DNA from: Blastococcus aurantiacus
GTDB taxonomy: Bacteria; Actinomycetota; Actinomycetes; Mycobacteriales; Geodermatophilaceae
NCBI RefSeq assembly: GCF_900102425.1
Contig: NZ_FNBT01000008.1
Span: 183,685 to 247,684 of the forward strand
Reading direction: 5' to 3'
Length of the DNA: 64,000 nt
A program made the translations under genes and the position numbers. Below, piece by piece: positions 46,061 to 54,634 of this stretch. The notes under the pieces were generated by a model. The model did not search any database. It was not told where the DNA came from and was given only the letters and a program-made list of their open reading frames with translations. Position 1 is the first letter of the stretch. The number at the start of each line of letters is the position of its first letter.

Positions 46061-46879
46061 TCAGTCGCGCGGGGCACCCAGCTCCAGCGAGCGCGCGTGC
46101 GCGGCCGCCACGGCGGCGGCCATCGCCGCCCGCACGTCGTGCCGGTCCAGCTCGGCGATCGCGGCGACCGTCGTCCCGTTCGGGCTGCTGACCGCCGCCC
46201 GCAGCGCCTGCGCGTCCTGGCCGGAGTCGCGCAGCATGACCGCCGCCCCCAGCGCCGTCTGCACGATCAGGTCGGTGGACAGCTCCGGAGACAGCCCGAG
46301 CGCCACCCCGGCGTCGACCATCGCCTCCACGAGGTAGAAGAAGTAGGCCGGTCCGCTGCCCGACAGGGCGGTGACCGCGTCCTGCTGCGCCTCGGGCACC
46401 CGCCGCACCCGGCCGACGGCGGCCAGCAGCCGCTCGGCCTCGTCGAGGTGCTCGTCGGCGGCGTGGGCCCCGGCCGAGAGGACGCTCATCCCTTCCTCCA
46501 CCAGGGCCGGCGTGTTCGGCATGACCCGCACCACCGGCACACCGGGCGCCAGCGCCGCCTCGATCCGGGCGGTGGTCACCCCGGCCGCGACCGACACCAC
46601 GAGGTGGTCGCTGTCCAGGTGCCCGGCCAGCCGACCCAGCAGGCCGTCGACGTCCTGCGGCTTGACCGCGAGCAGGACGACCCTGGCCCGAGCCGCCGCA
46701 CCGGGGAGGTCGACCAGGTCCACGCCGTACCGCTCTGCGAGCTCGGCGCCCCGCTCGGCGCTGCGCTCGCAGACGACGACGTCCCCCGGTCCGCCGCGCC
46801 GGACGATGCCCGCCAGCAGCGCCTCGCCCATCCGGCCGCCGCCGACGACGGCCAGGCCGCGGCGCTCCGGAGCGCTCAC
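46061..46879 (-). CDS. proC: Pyrroline-5-carboxylate reductase
   Basis: 272 residues; last step of proline synthesis. Rossmann motif LAVVGGGRMGEALLAGIV, VVLLAVKPQDVDGLL, VRVMPNTPALVEEGMSVL and the substrate-site signature VTALSGSGPAYFFYLVEAMVDAGV with LRAAVSSPNGTT. GTG start 46879 overlaps the stop of the upstream gene (GTGA). Confidence 0.96.
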   Translation of the reverse strand: MSAPERRGLAVVGGGRMGEALLAGIVRRGGPGDVVVCERSAERGAELAERYGVDLVDLPGAAARARVVLLAVKPQDVDGLLGRLAGHLDSDHLVVSVAAGVTTARIEAALAPGVPVVRVMPNTPALVEEGMSVLSAGAHAADEHLDEAERLLAAVGRVRRVPEAQQDAVTALSGSGPAYFFYLVEAMVDAGVALGLSPELSTDLIVQTALGAAVMLRDSGQDAQALRAAVSSPNGTTVAAIAELDRHDVRAAMAAAVAAAHARSLELGAPRD

Positions 46880-47625
46880 CGTGAACCGCCCGGGCGGCCC
46901 ACGAGCGCGCCGACGGCGCCGGGTCCGGACACCACGGCCACCCGCACCCTCGTGCCGGCGGCGGCCAGCTGCTGCTGCTCCGCGGTTCGGACTCTCCAGG
47001 GCATGACGTGCTCCCAGCTGTCGGGCGAGCGGCCGTACCAGGCCGCCCGCTCTCCGGTGATGGCGATGAGTCGCGGATCGGCCGTGGCGACGGCGGGACG
47101 CCCGCCGCCGGCCATCAGGACGTCGACGCAGCGGACGAAGGCCAGCCGCGCCGCCGTCCGGGAGCCGGCCCGCAGCCGCACCCGCCGCCCCGCGAGGGCC
47201 CGGCAGCGCGCCTCCGCGGACGGCTCGCCCGACCGGACGACGACCCGTGCGCCGGGATGGTCGGCCAGCAGCGGGTCGACCTGGTCCGGCGCTCCGTCGA
47301 GGACGACAGCCAGCCCCGCCTCGGCGGTGGCGGCGGCGAGCTCGCGCGCCTCGGCGGGCCGCTGCACCGGCACGGTGAGCTCGCAGTCCCCCGGTGCGCC
47401 CGCGACCCGCACCCGGGCGACCAGCGCGGCCAGCTCCGCGGCGCCGTCGTCCCCGCCTGCCGGCCGGTGCTCGAGCGCCACCGGATGCCCTGCGGCGGCG
47501 AGCTCACCGGCCACGCGGAGACCGTCCTCGGCCCGGGCCCCGGCCACGAGCCGGCCGGCGAGCAGACGGCCCACGAGGGGGCTCTCCACCACTCGCTGCA
47601 CCGGGAGGCGGGGCGGCACGGACAC
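46876..47625 (-). CDS. Proline-dehydrogenase-like protein, reduced
   Basis: 249 residues, shorter than usual actinobacterial ProDH (about 300). The N-terminal segment LVAGRLVAGARAEDGLRVAGELAAAGHPVALEH and the C-terminal WEHVMPWRVRTAEQQQLAAAGTRVRVAVVSGP follow the ProDH pattern, while the middle barrel is compressed and Ala-rich. FAD binding and activity are uncertain. Its coupling to proC (GTGA overlap) suggests a role in proline balance. The GTG at 47625 is preceded by TACGGT 6 nt upstream. It could be a degenerate or regulatory paralogue. Confidence 0.7.
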   Translation of the reverse strand: MSVPPRLPVQRVVESPLVGRLLAGRLVAGARAEDGLRVAGELAAAGHPVALEHRPAGGDDGAAELAALVARVRVAGAPGDCELTVPVQRPAEARELAAATAEAGLAVVLDGAPDQVDPLLADHPGARVVVRSGEPSAEARCRALAGRRVRLRAGSRTAARLAFVRCVDVLMAGGGRPAVATADPRLIAITGERAAWYGRSPDSWEHVMPWRVRTAEQQQLAAAGTRVRVAVVSGPGAVGALVGRPGGSR

Positions 47626-47683
47626 GACCGAACCGTAGTGCGCCGGTGTGTGTGCCGTCGGAGCCCCGGGTAGCGGCGGCGAC

Positions 47684-48256
47684 ATGGCAGGAGAACTGGA
47701 CGGGATGAGGGTGGCGGTCCTGGCGACCGACGGCGTCGAGCAGGCCGAGCTGGAGCGGCCGTGGCAGGCGCTCGAGGAGGCCGGCGCCGAGCCGGAGCTG
47801 GTGTCGCTGGAGGCGGGCACGATCACCGCCTACCAGCACATCGACAAGGGCGACACCAAGAAGGTGGACAGCACGGTCGCCGACGCCGACCCCGACGACT
47901 ACGCGGCGCTCGTCCTGCCCGGCGGGGTCATCAACGGCGACTTCGTGCGTGCCGACGCCGACGCCGTCGCGTTCGTGAAGGCCTTCTTCGAGGCGGGCAA
48001 GCCGGTGGCGGCGATCTGCCACGCGCCGTGGGTGCTCGTGGAGGCCGACGTCGTCCGCGGCCGGCGGATGACGTCGTGGCCCTCGCTGCAGACCGACCTG
48101 CGCAACGCCGGCGCGACCTGGGTCGACGAAGAGGTCGTCGTCGACGGCAACCTGATCACCAGCCGCAACCCCGACGACCTCGAGGCCTTCGGTGCGGCCA
48201 TCGTCGAGGAGTTCGCCAGGTCGGAGGACGACGAGGCGGTCGAGGCGACCGCCTGA
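47684..48256 (+). CDS. DJ-1/PfpI (type 1 glutamine amidotransferase-like) family protein
   Basis: 190 residues. Flavodoxin-like fold: MRVAVLATDGVEQAELERPWQAL, YAALVLPGGVINGDFVR and the nucleophile-elbow Cys in AAICHAPWVLVEADVVRGR. The GDTKKVDSTVADADPDDYAALVLPGG region matches the PfpI/YhbO subgroup, linked with protein deglycase or stress roles; exact activity unproven. The ATG at 47684 is followed by another in-frame ATG six codons on, which is also possible. Confidence 0.92.
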   Translation: MAGELDGMRVAVLATDGVEQAELERPWQALEEAGAEPELVSLEAGTITAYQHIDKGDTKKVDSTVADADPDDYAALVLPGGVINGDFVRADADAVAFVKAFFEAGKPVAAICHAPWVLVEADVVRGRRMTSWPSLQTDLRNAGATWVDEEVVVDGNLITSRNPDDLEAFGAAIVEEFARSEDDEAVEATA

Positions 48257-48277
48257 CGAGGGCCGGGGCCCCGCCGA

Positions 48278-49213
48278 TCAGCGCGTGGCGAGCAGCTGCG
48301 CCGCGGGGACGATCGTGAGCAGGGTCCCGGCGAAGACCAGGAGGGCGAGCAGGCGGGGGCCGACGGGTTCGGCCCCCTGCCGCTGCCGCCACATCCCCAC
48401 GCCTGCGACCAGGCCGGTGACGGCCAGGGGCACGAGCAGCAGCGCGACGTAGGCGGCCATCTCCCACAGCAGCGTGGCGGCGAAGAAGACGCCGATGCCC
48501 ACGGCCAGCGCGATGACCAGCTCGACCACGAAACGCAACCAGGCGAGCGGGCTGGCGTCCTCGTCCAGGTCGTCGACCTCGGCGGCCCGGACGACGGGGA
48601 TCGGACCGGTGGAGGTCAGCTCGTCGCGGGGCTCGGCCCGCTGCCCCGGCCGGGAGGCGCGGACGCCGGTGCGGCCCGTGTCCCGGTCGGTGATGCGGTC
48701 CGCGACCCTGCCGGTGTCCCGGCCGACGGCGCGGTCCGTGACGCGCCCGGTGTCCCGGCCGGTCACGCGCTCGGCGAGGCGGTCCCCGCGCAGCGCACCC
48801 AGGGGGATGTCGGGGAGCGGAGCCGACGGGTGCGGCACCGCGGGTGAGCGGTCGGGCCGCAGTCCGGGGATCGCGGCGGTCGAGGGACCGGCCACCGCGC
48901 GCCGGTCCTCGGAGGGCCGGACGGGTGGGAAGCCGGCAGCGGGTGCGGACCGGGACGGGACGGGCTGGCGCGAGCCGGCGCGGGCCGAGCCGGAACGGGC
49001 CGCGCCGCTCTCCTGCTCCTCCGCGTCGGTGCGGCGCCGGCCGAAGGGCCGGTCGGCAGGCGGCTGCGCGTCGGGACGACGCTGCCGCACGGGTTCCTCG
49101 GGTTCGTCCCAACGGCGCCGTTTGGCCGCCCGGGAGGTGTCGATCCCCGCCTCGCGCAGGATCTCCGCGAGCGGGCGCCCACCCGTGTCCGGGTTCCAGT
49201 CCGGTTCGGCCAT
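48278..49213 (-). CDS. Hypothetical membrane protein with basic, repeat-containing cytoplasmic domain
   Basis: 311 residues. The first ~215 are highly charged and Arg-rich (LAEILREAGIDTSRAAKRRRWDEP near the N terminus), with a repetitive stretch built on GRDTGRV units (about residues 150-185). Then three hydrophobic segments: FVVELVIALAVGIGVFFAATL, YVALLLVPLAVTGLVAGVGM and LLALLVFAGTLLTIVPAAQLL. No known domain. The ATG overlaps the ppx stop by one base (TGATG), so co-translated with the phosphatase; in mycobacteria a membrane protein (Rv0497) also sits beside ppx1. Confidence 0.78.
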   Translation of the reverse strand: MAEPDWNPDTGGRPLAEILREAGIDTSRAAKRRRWDEPEEPVRQRRPDAQPPADRPFGRRRTDAEEQESGAARSGSARAGSRQPVPSRSAPAAGFPPVRPSEDRRAVAGPSTAAIPGLRPDRSPAVPHPSAPLPDIPLGALRGDRLAERVTGRDTGRVTDRAVGRDTGRVADRITDRDTGRTGVRASRPGQRAEPRDELTSTGPIPVVRAAEVDDLDEDASPLAWLRFVVELVIALAVGIGVFFAATLLWEMAAYVALLLVPLAVTGLVAGVGMWRQRQGAEPVGPRLLALLVFAGTLLTIVPAAQLLATR

Positions 49214-50157
49214 CACGCTCCCTCCAACGAGTCCAGCCTGCGCAGGATCACTCCCTCGCGCAGGGCCCAGGGACAGATCCGCACGAACGGTACGTCCAGG
49301 AGGCGCATGGAGGCTGCAGCGACAGTCGCTCCCGCGGGAACCTGGTGCGCACGGTTCGCCGAGACACCCGGCAACTCGGCCAGCGCGCCGGACTCGATGC
49401 GCGACACGAAGCGCACCAACTGGTCCAGCCCGGTCAGCGACAGCTCCCGCGGCGTGCGGATGCCGGCCGACGACGGAGCCGCGCCACCCAGCCGCGCGAG
49501 GGTGCGGAAGGTCTTGCTGGTGGCCGCCACCAGGTCCGGGGGGCCGGCAGCTCTCAGCCGCGTGACCGCCGGCTCGAGCAGCGCCGTGGCGTGCTGTTCC
49601 AGTGCCTCGAGCGCGGCCAGGTCGGGGCGTCCGCCGGAGAGCGCGTCGGGCAGGAAGCGCCGGGTCATCCGCCCCGCGCCCAGCGGGAGCGAGAGGGCGA
49701 CGTCGGGCAGCTCGTCCATGCCGACCGCGAGCTCCAGCGATCCACCGCCGATGTCGAGGACCAGCAGCCGGCCGGCGCTCCACCCGAACCAGCGTCGGAC
49801 CGCCAGGAAGGTCAGCCGCGCCTCGTCCTCGCCGGTGAGGACCTGCAGCTCCACACCGGTGGTCCGCCGGATGCGGTCGAGCACGTCCTGCCCGTTGCGC
49901 GCCTCTCGGATCGCGGAGGTGGCCAGCGCCATGAAGTCGTCACAGCCCTGCTTCTCCGCCTGCCGGCAGGCGTCCTCGACCGACTCGAGCAGCGCCTTCT
50001 CCCCCGCCCGCGACAGGAGGTCGTCCGGCCCGACGTGCTCGGCCAGGCGCACCGCCCAGCGGTCGTCGTGCATGGGCGTCGGGTGCGCGCCGCGGTGGGC
50101 GTCGACGACGAGGAGGTGGACCGTGTTGGAACCGACGTCGAGGACACCCAGCCGCAT
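49213..50157 (-). CDS. ppx: Ppx/GppA-family exopolyphosphatase
   Basis: 314 residues, one ASKHA-fold module pair. N-terminal phosphate loop [34 protein letters not shown] with the catalytic Glu of the following [10 protein letters not shown], and the second loop [16 protein letters not shown]. The short actinobacterial form (compare Ppx1/Rv0496) lacks the C-terminal HD domain. It probably degrades short polyphosphate or (p)ppGpp-type substrates; lies near the senX3-regX3 phosphate sensor. Confidence 0.92.
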   Translation of the reverse strand: MRLGVLDVGSNTVHLLVVDAHRGAHPTPMHDDRWAVRLAEHVGPDDLLSRAGEKALLESVEDACRQAEKQGCDDFMALATSAIREARNGQDVLDRIRRTTGVELQVLTGEDEARLTFLAVRRWFGWSAGRLLVLDIGGGSLELAVGMDELPDVALSLPLGAGRMTRRFLPDALSGGRPDLAALEALEQHATALLEPAVTRLRAAGPPDLVAATSKTFRTLARLGGAAPSSAGIRTPRELSLTGLDQLVRFVSRIESGALAELPGVSANRAHQVPAGATVAAASMRLLDVPFVRICPWALREGVILRRLDSLEGA

Positions 50158-50228
50158 GGGGGCCAGTCTGCCTGGCCCGCCCCGTCGGCGCGGGAGGGGA
50201 AGGGTGGTCCTTCTTCTACGCTGGTCGG

Positions 50229-51083
50229 GTGCCTGACGAACCGCCCCCCGAGGTGGACCTCGACTTCGCGCGGGAGTGGGTGGAGTTCCCCGACCCGGCC
50301 GACCCCGGGCACGTCGTCCGGGCCGACCTCACCTGGCTGTCGTCGGCGTGGACGTGCATCTTCGGCCGCGGCTGCGCCGGCGTCGTCGAGGGGCGTGCCG
50401 ACGACGGGTGCTGCAGCCACGGCGCCTTCTTCACCGACGAGGACGACCTCGCGCGGGTCACCGCGGCGGTCGCCGACCTGACCGACGAGGACTGGCAGCT
50501 GGCGCGGGTGGGGCGCGGGGCCTGGACCGAGGAGGACGACGCCGAGGAACCGGAGGCATCCGGTGGGGCCGACGACGCCGAGGAGGGCGCCCGGTCGCTG
50601 CGCACCCGCACGGTCGACGGGGCCTGCGTCTTCCTCAACCGGCCGGGCTTCCCCGGCGGGAGCGGGTGCGCCCTGCACCGGATGGCCCTGCGCTCCGACC
50701 TGCACCCGCTGACGACCAAGCCCGACGTCTGCTGGCAGCTCCCGGTCCGCCGCGAGCAGGAGCACGTCGACCGGCCCGACGGCACCCGCGTGCTGGTCAG
50801 CACGGTCGGCGAGTTCGACCGCCGCGGCTGGGGCCCTGGTGGGCACGAGCTGCACTGGTGGTGCACCGGGGCGCCCGCCGCGCACGTCTCGCCCGAGCCG
50901 CTCGTCGACACCTACGCCGCCGAGCTCACCGCGCTGGTGGGGGCGCCGGCCTACGCCGAGCTACGCCGGCTCACCGAGCTGCGCCTCGACCAGGGGATGA
51001 TCGCCCCCCACCCCGCGAGCCCTTCCCCCACCCTCCGGCCCCGCGCGACGCCCGTCCAGCTGCACCGGCGCCGTCCCGCCTGA
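50229..51083 (+). CDS. Conserved Cys-rich protein of unknown function
   Basis: 284 residues with clustered cysteines: [56 protein letters not shown] and HWWCTG. The pattern suggests bound metal, perhaps an Fe-S or Zn site, but no family name is certain. An acidic insert ([20 protein letters not shown]) splits the middle. TACGCT ends 6 nt before the GTG at 50229, suggesting leaderless translation. The last 123 bp overlap the 3' end of the convergent AraC-type gene. Confidence 0.85.
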   Translation: MPDEPPPEVDLDFAREWVEFPDPADPGHVVRADLTWLSSAWTCIFGRGCAGVVEGRADDGCCSHGAFFTDEDDLARVTAAVADLTDEDWQLARVGRGAWTEEDDAEEPEASGGADDAEEGARSLRTRTVDGACVFLNRPGFPGGSGCALHRMALRSDLHPLTTKPDVCWQLPVRREQEHVDRPDGTRVLVSTVGEFDRRGWGPGGHELHWWCTGAPAAHVSPEPLVDTYAAELTALVGAPAYAELRRLTELRLDQGMIAPHPASPSPTLRPRATPVQLHRRRPA

Positions 51084-52043
51084 CCGGAAGGTCTGCCGGT
51101 AGGCGCGCGGGGAGACCCCGCGCCGACGCGCGAACTGCTCGCGCAGGCCGGCCGCCGTCCCGAAGCCGACCAACCGGGCGATCTCCTCGACCGGGGCGTC
51201 GCTCTCCTCCAGCAGGGTCTCGGCGGCGGAGAGGCGCTGGGCGAGCAACCAGGCGTGCGGGGTGGTGCCGGTCGTGGCCTTGAAGCGCCGCGCGAAGGTG
51301 CGGGGGCTCATGAGCGCCCGTCGGGCCAGCACCTCGACGCTCAGCTCGTCGGCGAGGTGCGCGCCGGCCCACTCCAGGACGATGCCGAGCAGGTCGTCCT
51401 CGCACTTGGCGACGGGCGCGTCGATGAACTGCGCCTGCCCGCCGTCGCGGTGCGGCGGCACGATCATCTCGCGGGCGAGCGCGTTCGAGGCCGCCGCGCC
51501 CCACTCCCGGCGCACCAGGTGCAGCAGGGTGTCGACGCCGGCCGCCGTACCCGCCCCGGTGAGGATCCTGCCGTTGTCGACGTAGAGCACCCCCGCGTCG
51601 ACCTCGATCTCCGGGAAGCGGGCGGCCAGCTCCCCGGCCCACCGCCAGTGCGTGGTCACCCGCATGCCGTCGAGCAGACCCGCGGCGGCCAGCACGAAGA
51701 CGCCCGTGCAGTGGCTGACCAGCGTCGCGCCACGGGCGTGCGCGGCGCGCAGCGCGTCGAGCAGGGTGTCCGACGGGATGTGGTCGAACAGCTCCCACGC
51801 GGTGATGAGCACGATGTCGGACCGTTCGAGGCGGTCCAGCCCGTGCTCGACCAGCACCCCCAGGCCGGTGTCGGTCCGCAGGAGGCCCGGCGTCTCCGCG
51901 ACCACCGCGAAGTCGAACCGCGGCAGACCCAGCTGCCGGCGGTCGTAGGCGAACACCTCGTGGCTGACACCGAGGCCGAAGCTGCCGATGAGCCCGTCGG
52001 CGACGACGGCGCTGACGACGAGGGGGCGGTCGGGGAGCGTCAT
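50961..52043 (-). CDS. GlxA family transcriptional regulator (DJ-1-like plus AraC-type HTH)
   Basis: 360 residues. N-terminal DJ-1/PfpI-like domain with [16 protein letters not shown] at the elbow, then an AraC tandem helix-turn-helix from about residue 225 ([38 protein letters not shown] ... [34 protein letters not shown]). The ~35 residues after the HTH lie in the antisense overlap with the Cys-rich gene and look unconserved. ATG 52043. Effector and targets are unknown. Confidence 0.92.
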   Translation of the reverse strand: MTLPDRPLVVSAVVADGLIGSFGLGVSHEVFAYDRRQLGLPRFDFAVVAETPGLLRTDTGLGVLVEHGLDRLERSDIVLITAWELFDHIPSDTLLDALRAAHARGATLVSHCTGVFVLAAAGLLDGMRVTTHWRWAGELAARFPEIEVDAGVLYVDNGRILTGAGTAAGVDTLLHLVRREWGAAASNALAREMIVPPHRDGGQAQFIDAPVAKCEDDLLGIVLEWAGAHLADELSVEVLARRALMSPRTFARRFKATTGTTPHAWLLAQRLSAAETLLEESDAPVEEIARLVGFGTAAGLREQFARRRGVSPRAYRQTFRSGGTAPVQLDGRRAGPEGGGRARGVGGDHPLVEAQLGEPA

Positions 52044-52124
52044 GCGGGCATGATGGCAGAAAAGCTGCGACCGCGGTCACTCCTGCCACTCGTCGGAGCG
52101 GGGGCGCGCGAGCAGGCTGCCGGC

Positions 52125-52346
52125 ATGTTGATGATCGGTTGCCCCACCACCCGGACCCGCGTGCTGGTGTCGCTGGACGCCGTCCGCTCGGTCGTGAACC
52201 ACCCCGGCTCCATCGCCCTGCACGTCACCTGCCCGGCGTGCGTCCACGTCCACGTGCACCGCACCGGCCGCCGGCTGGAGGAGGCCCGCCGGAGCGCCGC
52301 CCTGGAGGTCGCCGTCCGACGGGCGCAGACACCCACCTCGGCCTAG
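52125..52346 (+). CDS. Small Cys/His-containing protein
   Basis: 73 residues: MLMIGCPTTRTRVLVSLDAVRSV, then HVTCPACVHVHVHRTGRR and a basic helix. One CPAC pair with neighbouring histidines suggests possible zinc binding. No clear ribosome-binding site; starts at 52053 or 52131 are also in frame. Directly upstream of the DUF3072 gene. A real gene is plausible but not certain. Confidence 0.5.
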   Translation: MLMIGCPTTRTRVLVSLDAVRSVVNHPGSIALHVTCPACVHVHVHRTGRRLEEARRSAALEVAVRRAQTPTSA

Positions 52347-52356
52347 CATCGAACAC

Positions 52357-52548
52357 ATGAGCGAATCGCAGCAGTCCGACCCGACCGCCGAGAAGGACCC
52401 GTCGACCTGGGTGACCGGTGACGAGCCCGCCACCGGCGCCCAGAAGAGCTACCTCGAGACCCTCTCCCGGAGCACCGACGAGGACGTCGACACCGAGAAC
52501 CTCACCAAGGCCGAGGCCTCGGAGAAGATCGACGAGCTGAAGAGCTAG
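52357..52548 (+). CDS. DUF3072 domain-containing protein
   Basis: 63 residues, acidic and hydrophilic: DPSTWVTGDEPATGAQKSYLETLSR followed by DTENLTKAEASEKIDELK, the DUF3072 pattern. TAGCAT ends 7 nt before the ATG, so the mRNA is probably leaderless. The stop lies 11 bp before the convergent regX3 stop. Function unknown. Confidence 0.85.
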   Translation: MSESQQSDPTAEKDPSTWVTGDEPATGAQKSYLETLSRSTDEDVDTENLTKAEASEKIDELKS

Positions 52549-52559
52549 CGCCCAAGGGC

Positions 52560-53246
52560 CTAGGCGTCGAACTTGTAGCCCAGGCCCCGGACCGTGAGCA
52601 GGAACTTGGGGTTGGCGGGGTCGGGCTCCAGCTTGGCCCGGAGCCGCTTCACGTGGACGTCGAGGGTCTTGGTGTCGCCCACGTAGTCCGAGCCCCACAC
52701 CCGGTCGATCAGCTGGGCGCGGGTCAGCACCCGGCCGGTGTTGCGGAGCAGGAACTCCAGCAGGTCGAACTCCTTGAGCGGGAGGGCGACCGGCTCGCCG
52801 TCCATGGCGACGACGTGCCGCTCGACGTCCATGCGGACCGGGCCGGCCTCGAGCACCGCCTCCGTCGAGCCCGTCTCGGCCGACTCGCCGCGGCGCCGGA
52901 GCACTGCCCGGATGCGCGCGACCAGCTCGCGGGCCGAGTAGGGCTTGGTGACGTAGTCGTCGGCGCCCAGCTCGAGCCCGACGACCTTGTCGATCTCGCC
53001 GTCCTTCGCGGTCAGCATGATGATCGGGACACCGCTGCGGGCGCGCAGCTGGCGGCAGACCTCGGTGCCGGGCAGCCCGGGCAGCATCAGGTCGAGCAGC
53101 ACGATGTCGGCACCCCCGCGGTCGAACTCGGCGAGCGCGTCCGGCCCGGTCGAGGCGACGACGGCGTCGAAGCCCTCCCGCCGGAGCATGTAGGACAGCG
53201 CGTCGGAGAAGGACTCCTCGTCCTCCACGACCAGCACGCGGGTCAT
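52560..53246 (-). CDS. regX3: Response regulator RegX3 (OmpR/PhoB family)
   Basis: 228 residues. Receiver domain with acidic pocket (VLVVEDEE), phospho-acceptor Asp52 (IVLLDLMLPGLPG) and Lys in YVTKPYSARELVARI. C-terminal winged helix (LPLKEFDLLEFLLRNTGRVLTRAQLIDRVWG ... TLDVHVKRLRAKLEPDPANPKFLLTVRGLGYKF). Controls phosphate-starvation genes in actinobacteria. ATG 53246 overlaps the senX3 stop (ATGA). Confidence 0.94.
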   Translation of the reverse strand: MTRVLVVEDEESFSDALSYMLRREGFDAVVASTGPDALAEFDRGGADIVLLDLMLPGLPGTEVCRQLRARSGVPIIMLTAKDGEIDKVVGLELGADDYVTKPYSARELVARIRAVLRRRGESAETGSTEAVLEAGPVRMDVERHVVAMDGEPVALPLKEFDLLEFLLRNTGRVLTRAQLIDRVWGSDYVGDTKTLDVHVKRLRAKLEPDPANPKFLLTVRGLGYKFDA

Positions 53247-54448
53247 GCGGTCCCCTTTCCGGGGTCAGCGGCGACTGCTTCGCCGGCAGGTTGTTCGGTG
53301 GTCTCGGTGGCGACCGTGGCGAGCGGGATGCGGAGGGTGAACGTCGAGCCCAGCCCCTCCTCGCTCCACACCGCCACGGAGCCGCCGTGGTTGCTCGCGA
53401 CGTGCTTGACGATGGCCAGGCCCAGGCCCGTGCCCCCGGTGCTGCTGGCCCGCGACTGGTCCACCCGGTAGAAGCGCTCGAACACGCGCTGGCGGTCCTG
53501 GCGCGGGATGCCGATACCGCTGTCGGTGACGGTGATCTCCGCGAAGCCCGATCGTGCCCGTGCAGCCACGGCGATGCGCGACTCTCCGACGCTGTACGCG
53601 ACGGCGTTGGCCAGCAGGTTCGTGACGGCGGTGACGAGCTGGCTCTCCACGCCGCGGACCACCAGCCCCGGCCGGCCGCCGACGGCGATGTCCAGCTTCT
53701 TGGCCCGGGCGGCGGTCCGGGTTCGGTCGACGGCCTCGGCCAGCACCTGGTCGACCGGCACCGGCACCAGCTCGGGCAGCGGCTCCCCGCCCTGCAGCCG
53801 CGACAGGTCGATCAGCTCCCGCACGAGGCGGCCGAGACGGTCGGCCTCGTGCGAGATCCGGGCGGCGAAGCGCTGCACGGCCTCCGGGTCGTCGGCCGCA
53901 CCCTCGATGGCCTCCGCCAACAGGGAGAGCGCGCCGACGGGCGTCTTCAGCTCGTGGCCGACGTTGGCGACGAAGTCGCGGCGCACCGCCTCGGTGCGGC
54001 GGGTCTCGGTGACGTCCTCGAGCACGAGCGCCACCGGGCCGGGCGGCTGCACGGTGCCGCTGTCGAGCCGCACCCCGTGCACGCTCATCATCCGCGGGCC
54101 GGCGCCGACGAGGTTGCCGGGCAGCCGGATGTCCGCCCGGCGGCTGCCGGCGGAGCGCACCGCCTGGGCCAGCTCGAGGAGATCGGGCACCAGCAGCCGG
54201 GTGGCGCGCACGATGCCGAGCGCGCGGGCGGCCGGGTTGGCCAGCAGCACGGCGTCGTCGGCGTCGACGACGAGGACGGCGGGGTCCATGAGGTCGAGCA
54301 GCCGGCGGGCCATCGCCGCCTCCGGCAGGGGGACGACCTGCGGGTCGAGGGCGGGCCCGTCGAAGTTGCGGCGGGAGCCGAGCACGATCGTGAGGGCCAC
54401 GGTCCCACCCAGGACGAGGCCCACCACCAGTGCGACCGACGGACTCAC
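53243..54448 (-). CDS. senX3: Sensor histidine kinase SenX3
   Basis: 401 residues from this start. One N-terminal helix (VALVVGLVLGGTVALTIVLG), a PAS-like domain (MDPAVLVVDADDAVLLANPAARALG), the H-box DFVANVGHELKTPVGALSLL and an HATPase domain with NLLANAVAYS, TVTDSGIGIP and GTGLGLAIVKHVASNHGG. I prefer GTG 54448: it puts the helix at the N terminus as in mycobacterial SenX3, and TAGCAT ends 7 nt upstream. The alternative GTG at 54526 would lie inside the PHO-box-like repeat. Confidence 0.9.
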   Translation of the reverse strand: MSPSVALVVGLVLGGTVALTIVLGSRRNFDGPALDPQVVPLPEAAMARRLLDLMDPAVLVVDADDAVLLANPAARALGIVRATRLLVPDLLELAQAVRSAGSRRADIRLPGNLVGAGPRMMSVHGVRLDSGTVQPPGPVALVLEDVTETRRTEAVRRDFVANVGHELKTPVGALSLLAEAIEGAADDPEAVQRFAARISHEADRLGRLVRELIDLSRLQGGEPLPELVPVPVDQVLAEAVDRTRTAARAKKLDIAVGGRPGLVVRGVESQLVTAVTNLLANAVAYSVGESRIAVAARARSGFAEITVTDSGIGIPRQDRQRVFERFYRVDQSRASSTGGTGLGLAIVKHVASNHGGSVAVWSEEGLGSTFTLRIPLATVATETTEQPAGEAVAADPGKGTA

Positions 54449-54520
54449 GCTGCCGATGCTAGGTGCCCGGCGGGCACGCTCCGGGTCGAACACCTGATCG
54501 GGGGCCCCGGAGGAGGGAGT

Positions 54521-54549
54521 GTTCACGCCGGCGTAGGTCCGCGTTCACC
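54521..54549 (+). promoter_or_regulatory. PHO-box-like direct repeats between senX3 and phoU
   Basis: GTTCAC at 54521 and GTTCACC at 54543, start-to-start distance exactly 22 bp (two 11-bp units); the middle unit at 54532 is degenerate. Streptomyces PhoP sites are 11-bp direct repeats starting GTTCACC, and phoU/phoRP there share one divergent PHO box. The element ends just upstream of the -35 position of the phoU promoter. Confidence 0.5.
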
Positions 54550-54580
54550 TCCGCGCGGCCGGCCACCCCCGGGACCGGCC

Positions 54581-54586
54581 TAGTCT
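54581..54586 (+). promoter_or_regulatory. Predicted -10 of phoU
   Basis: TAGTCT, about 49 bp upstream of the phoU GTG, giving a leader of roughly 43 nt that contains GGGAGGA before the start codon. Confidence 0.5.
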
Positions 54587-54634
54587 CGGGCAGGACCGGC
54601 GCGGCGGGGTGCCGCGTCACCCCGGGAGGACGAC

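Noticed and set aside
47684..52043. DJ-1/PfpI protein and GlxA-type regulator as one glycation-stress system
   Set aside because: Both have DJ-1-like folds, but they are separated by three other genes and face different promoters; nothing in sequence links them.
51255..52124. Longer N terminus for the small CPAC protein
   Set aside because: The open frame upstream is antisense to the GlxA-type gene; only starts at 52050-52131 are reasonable.
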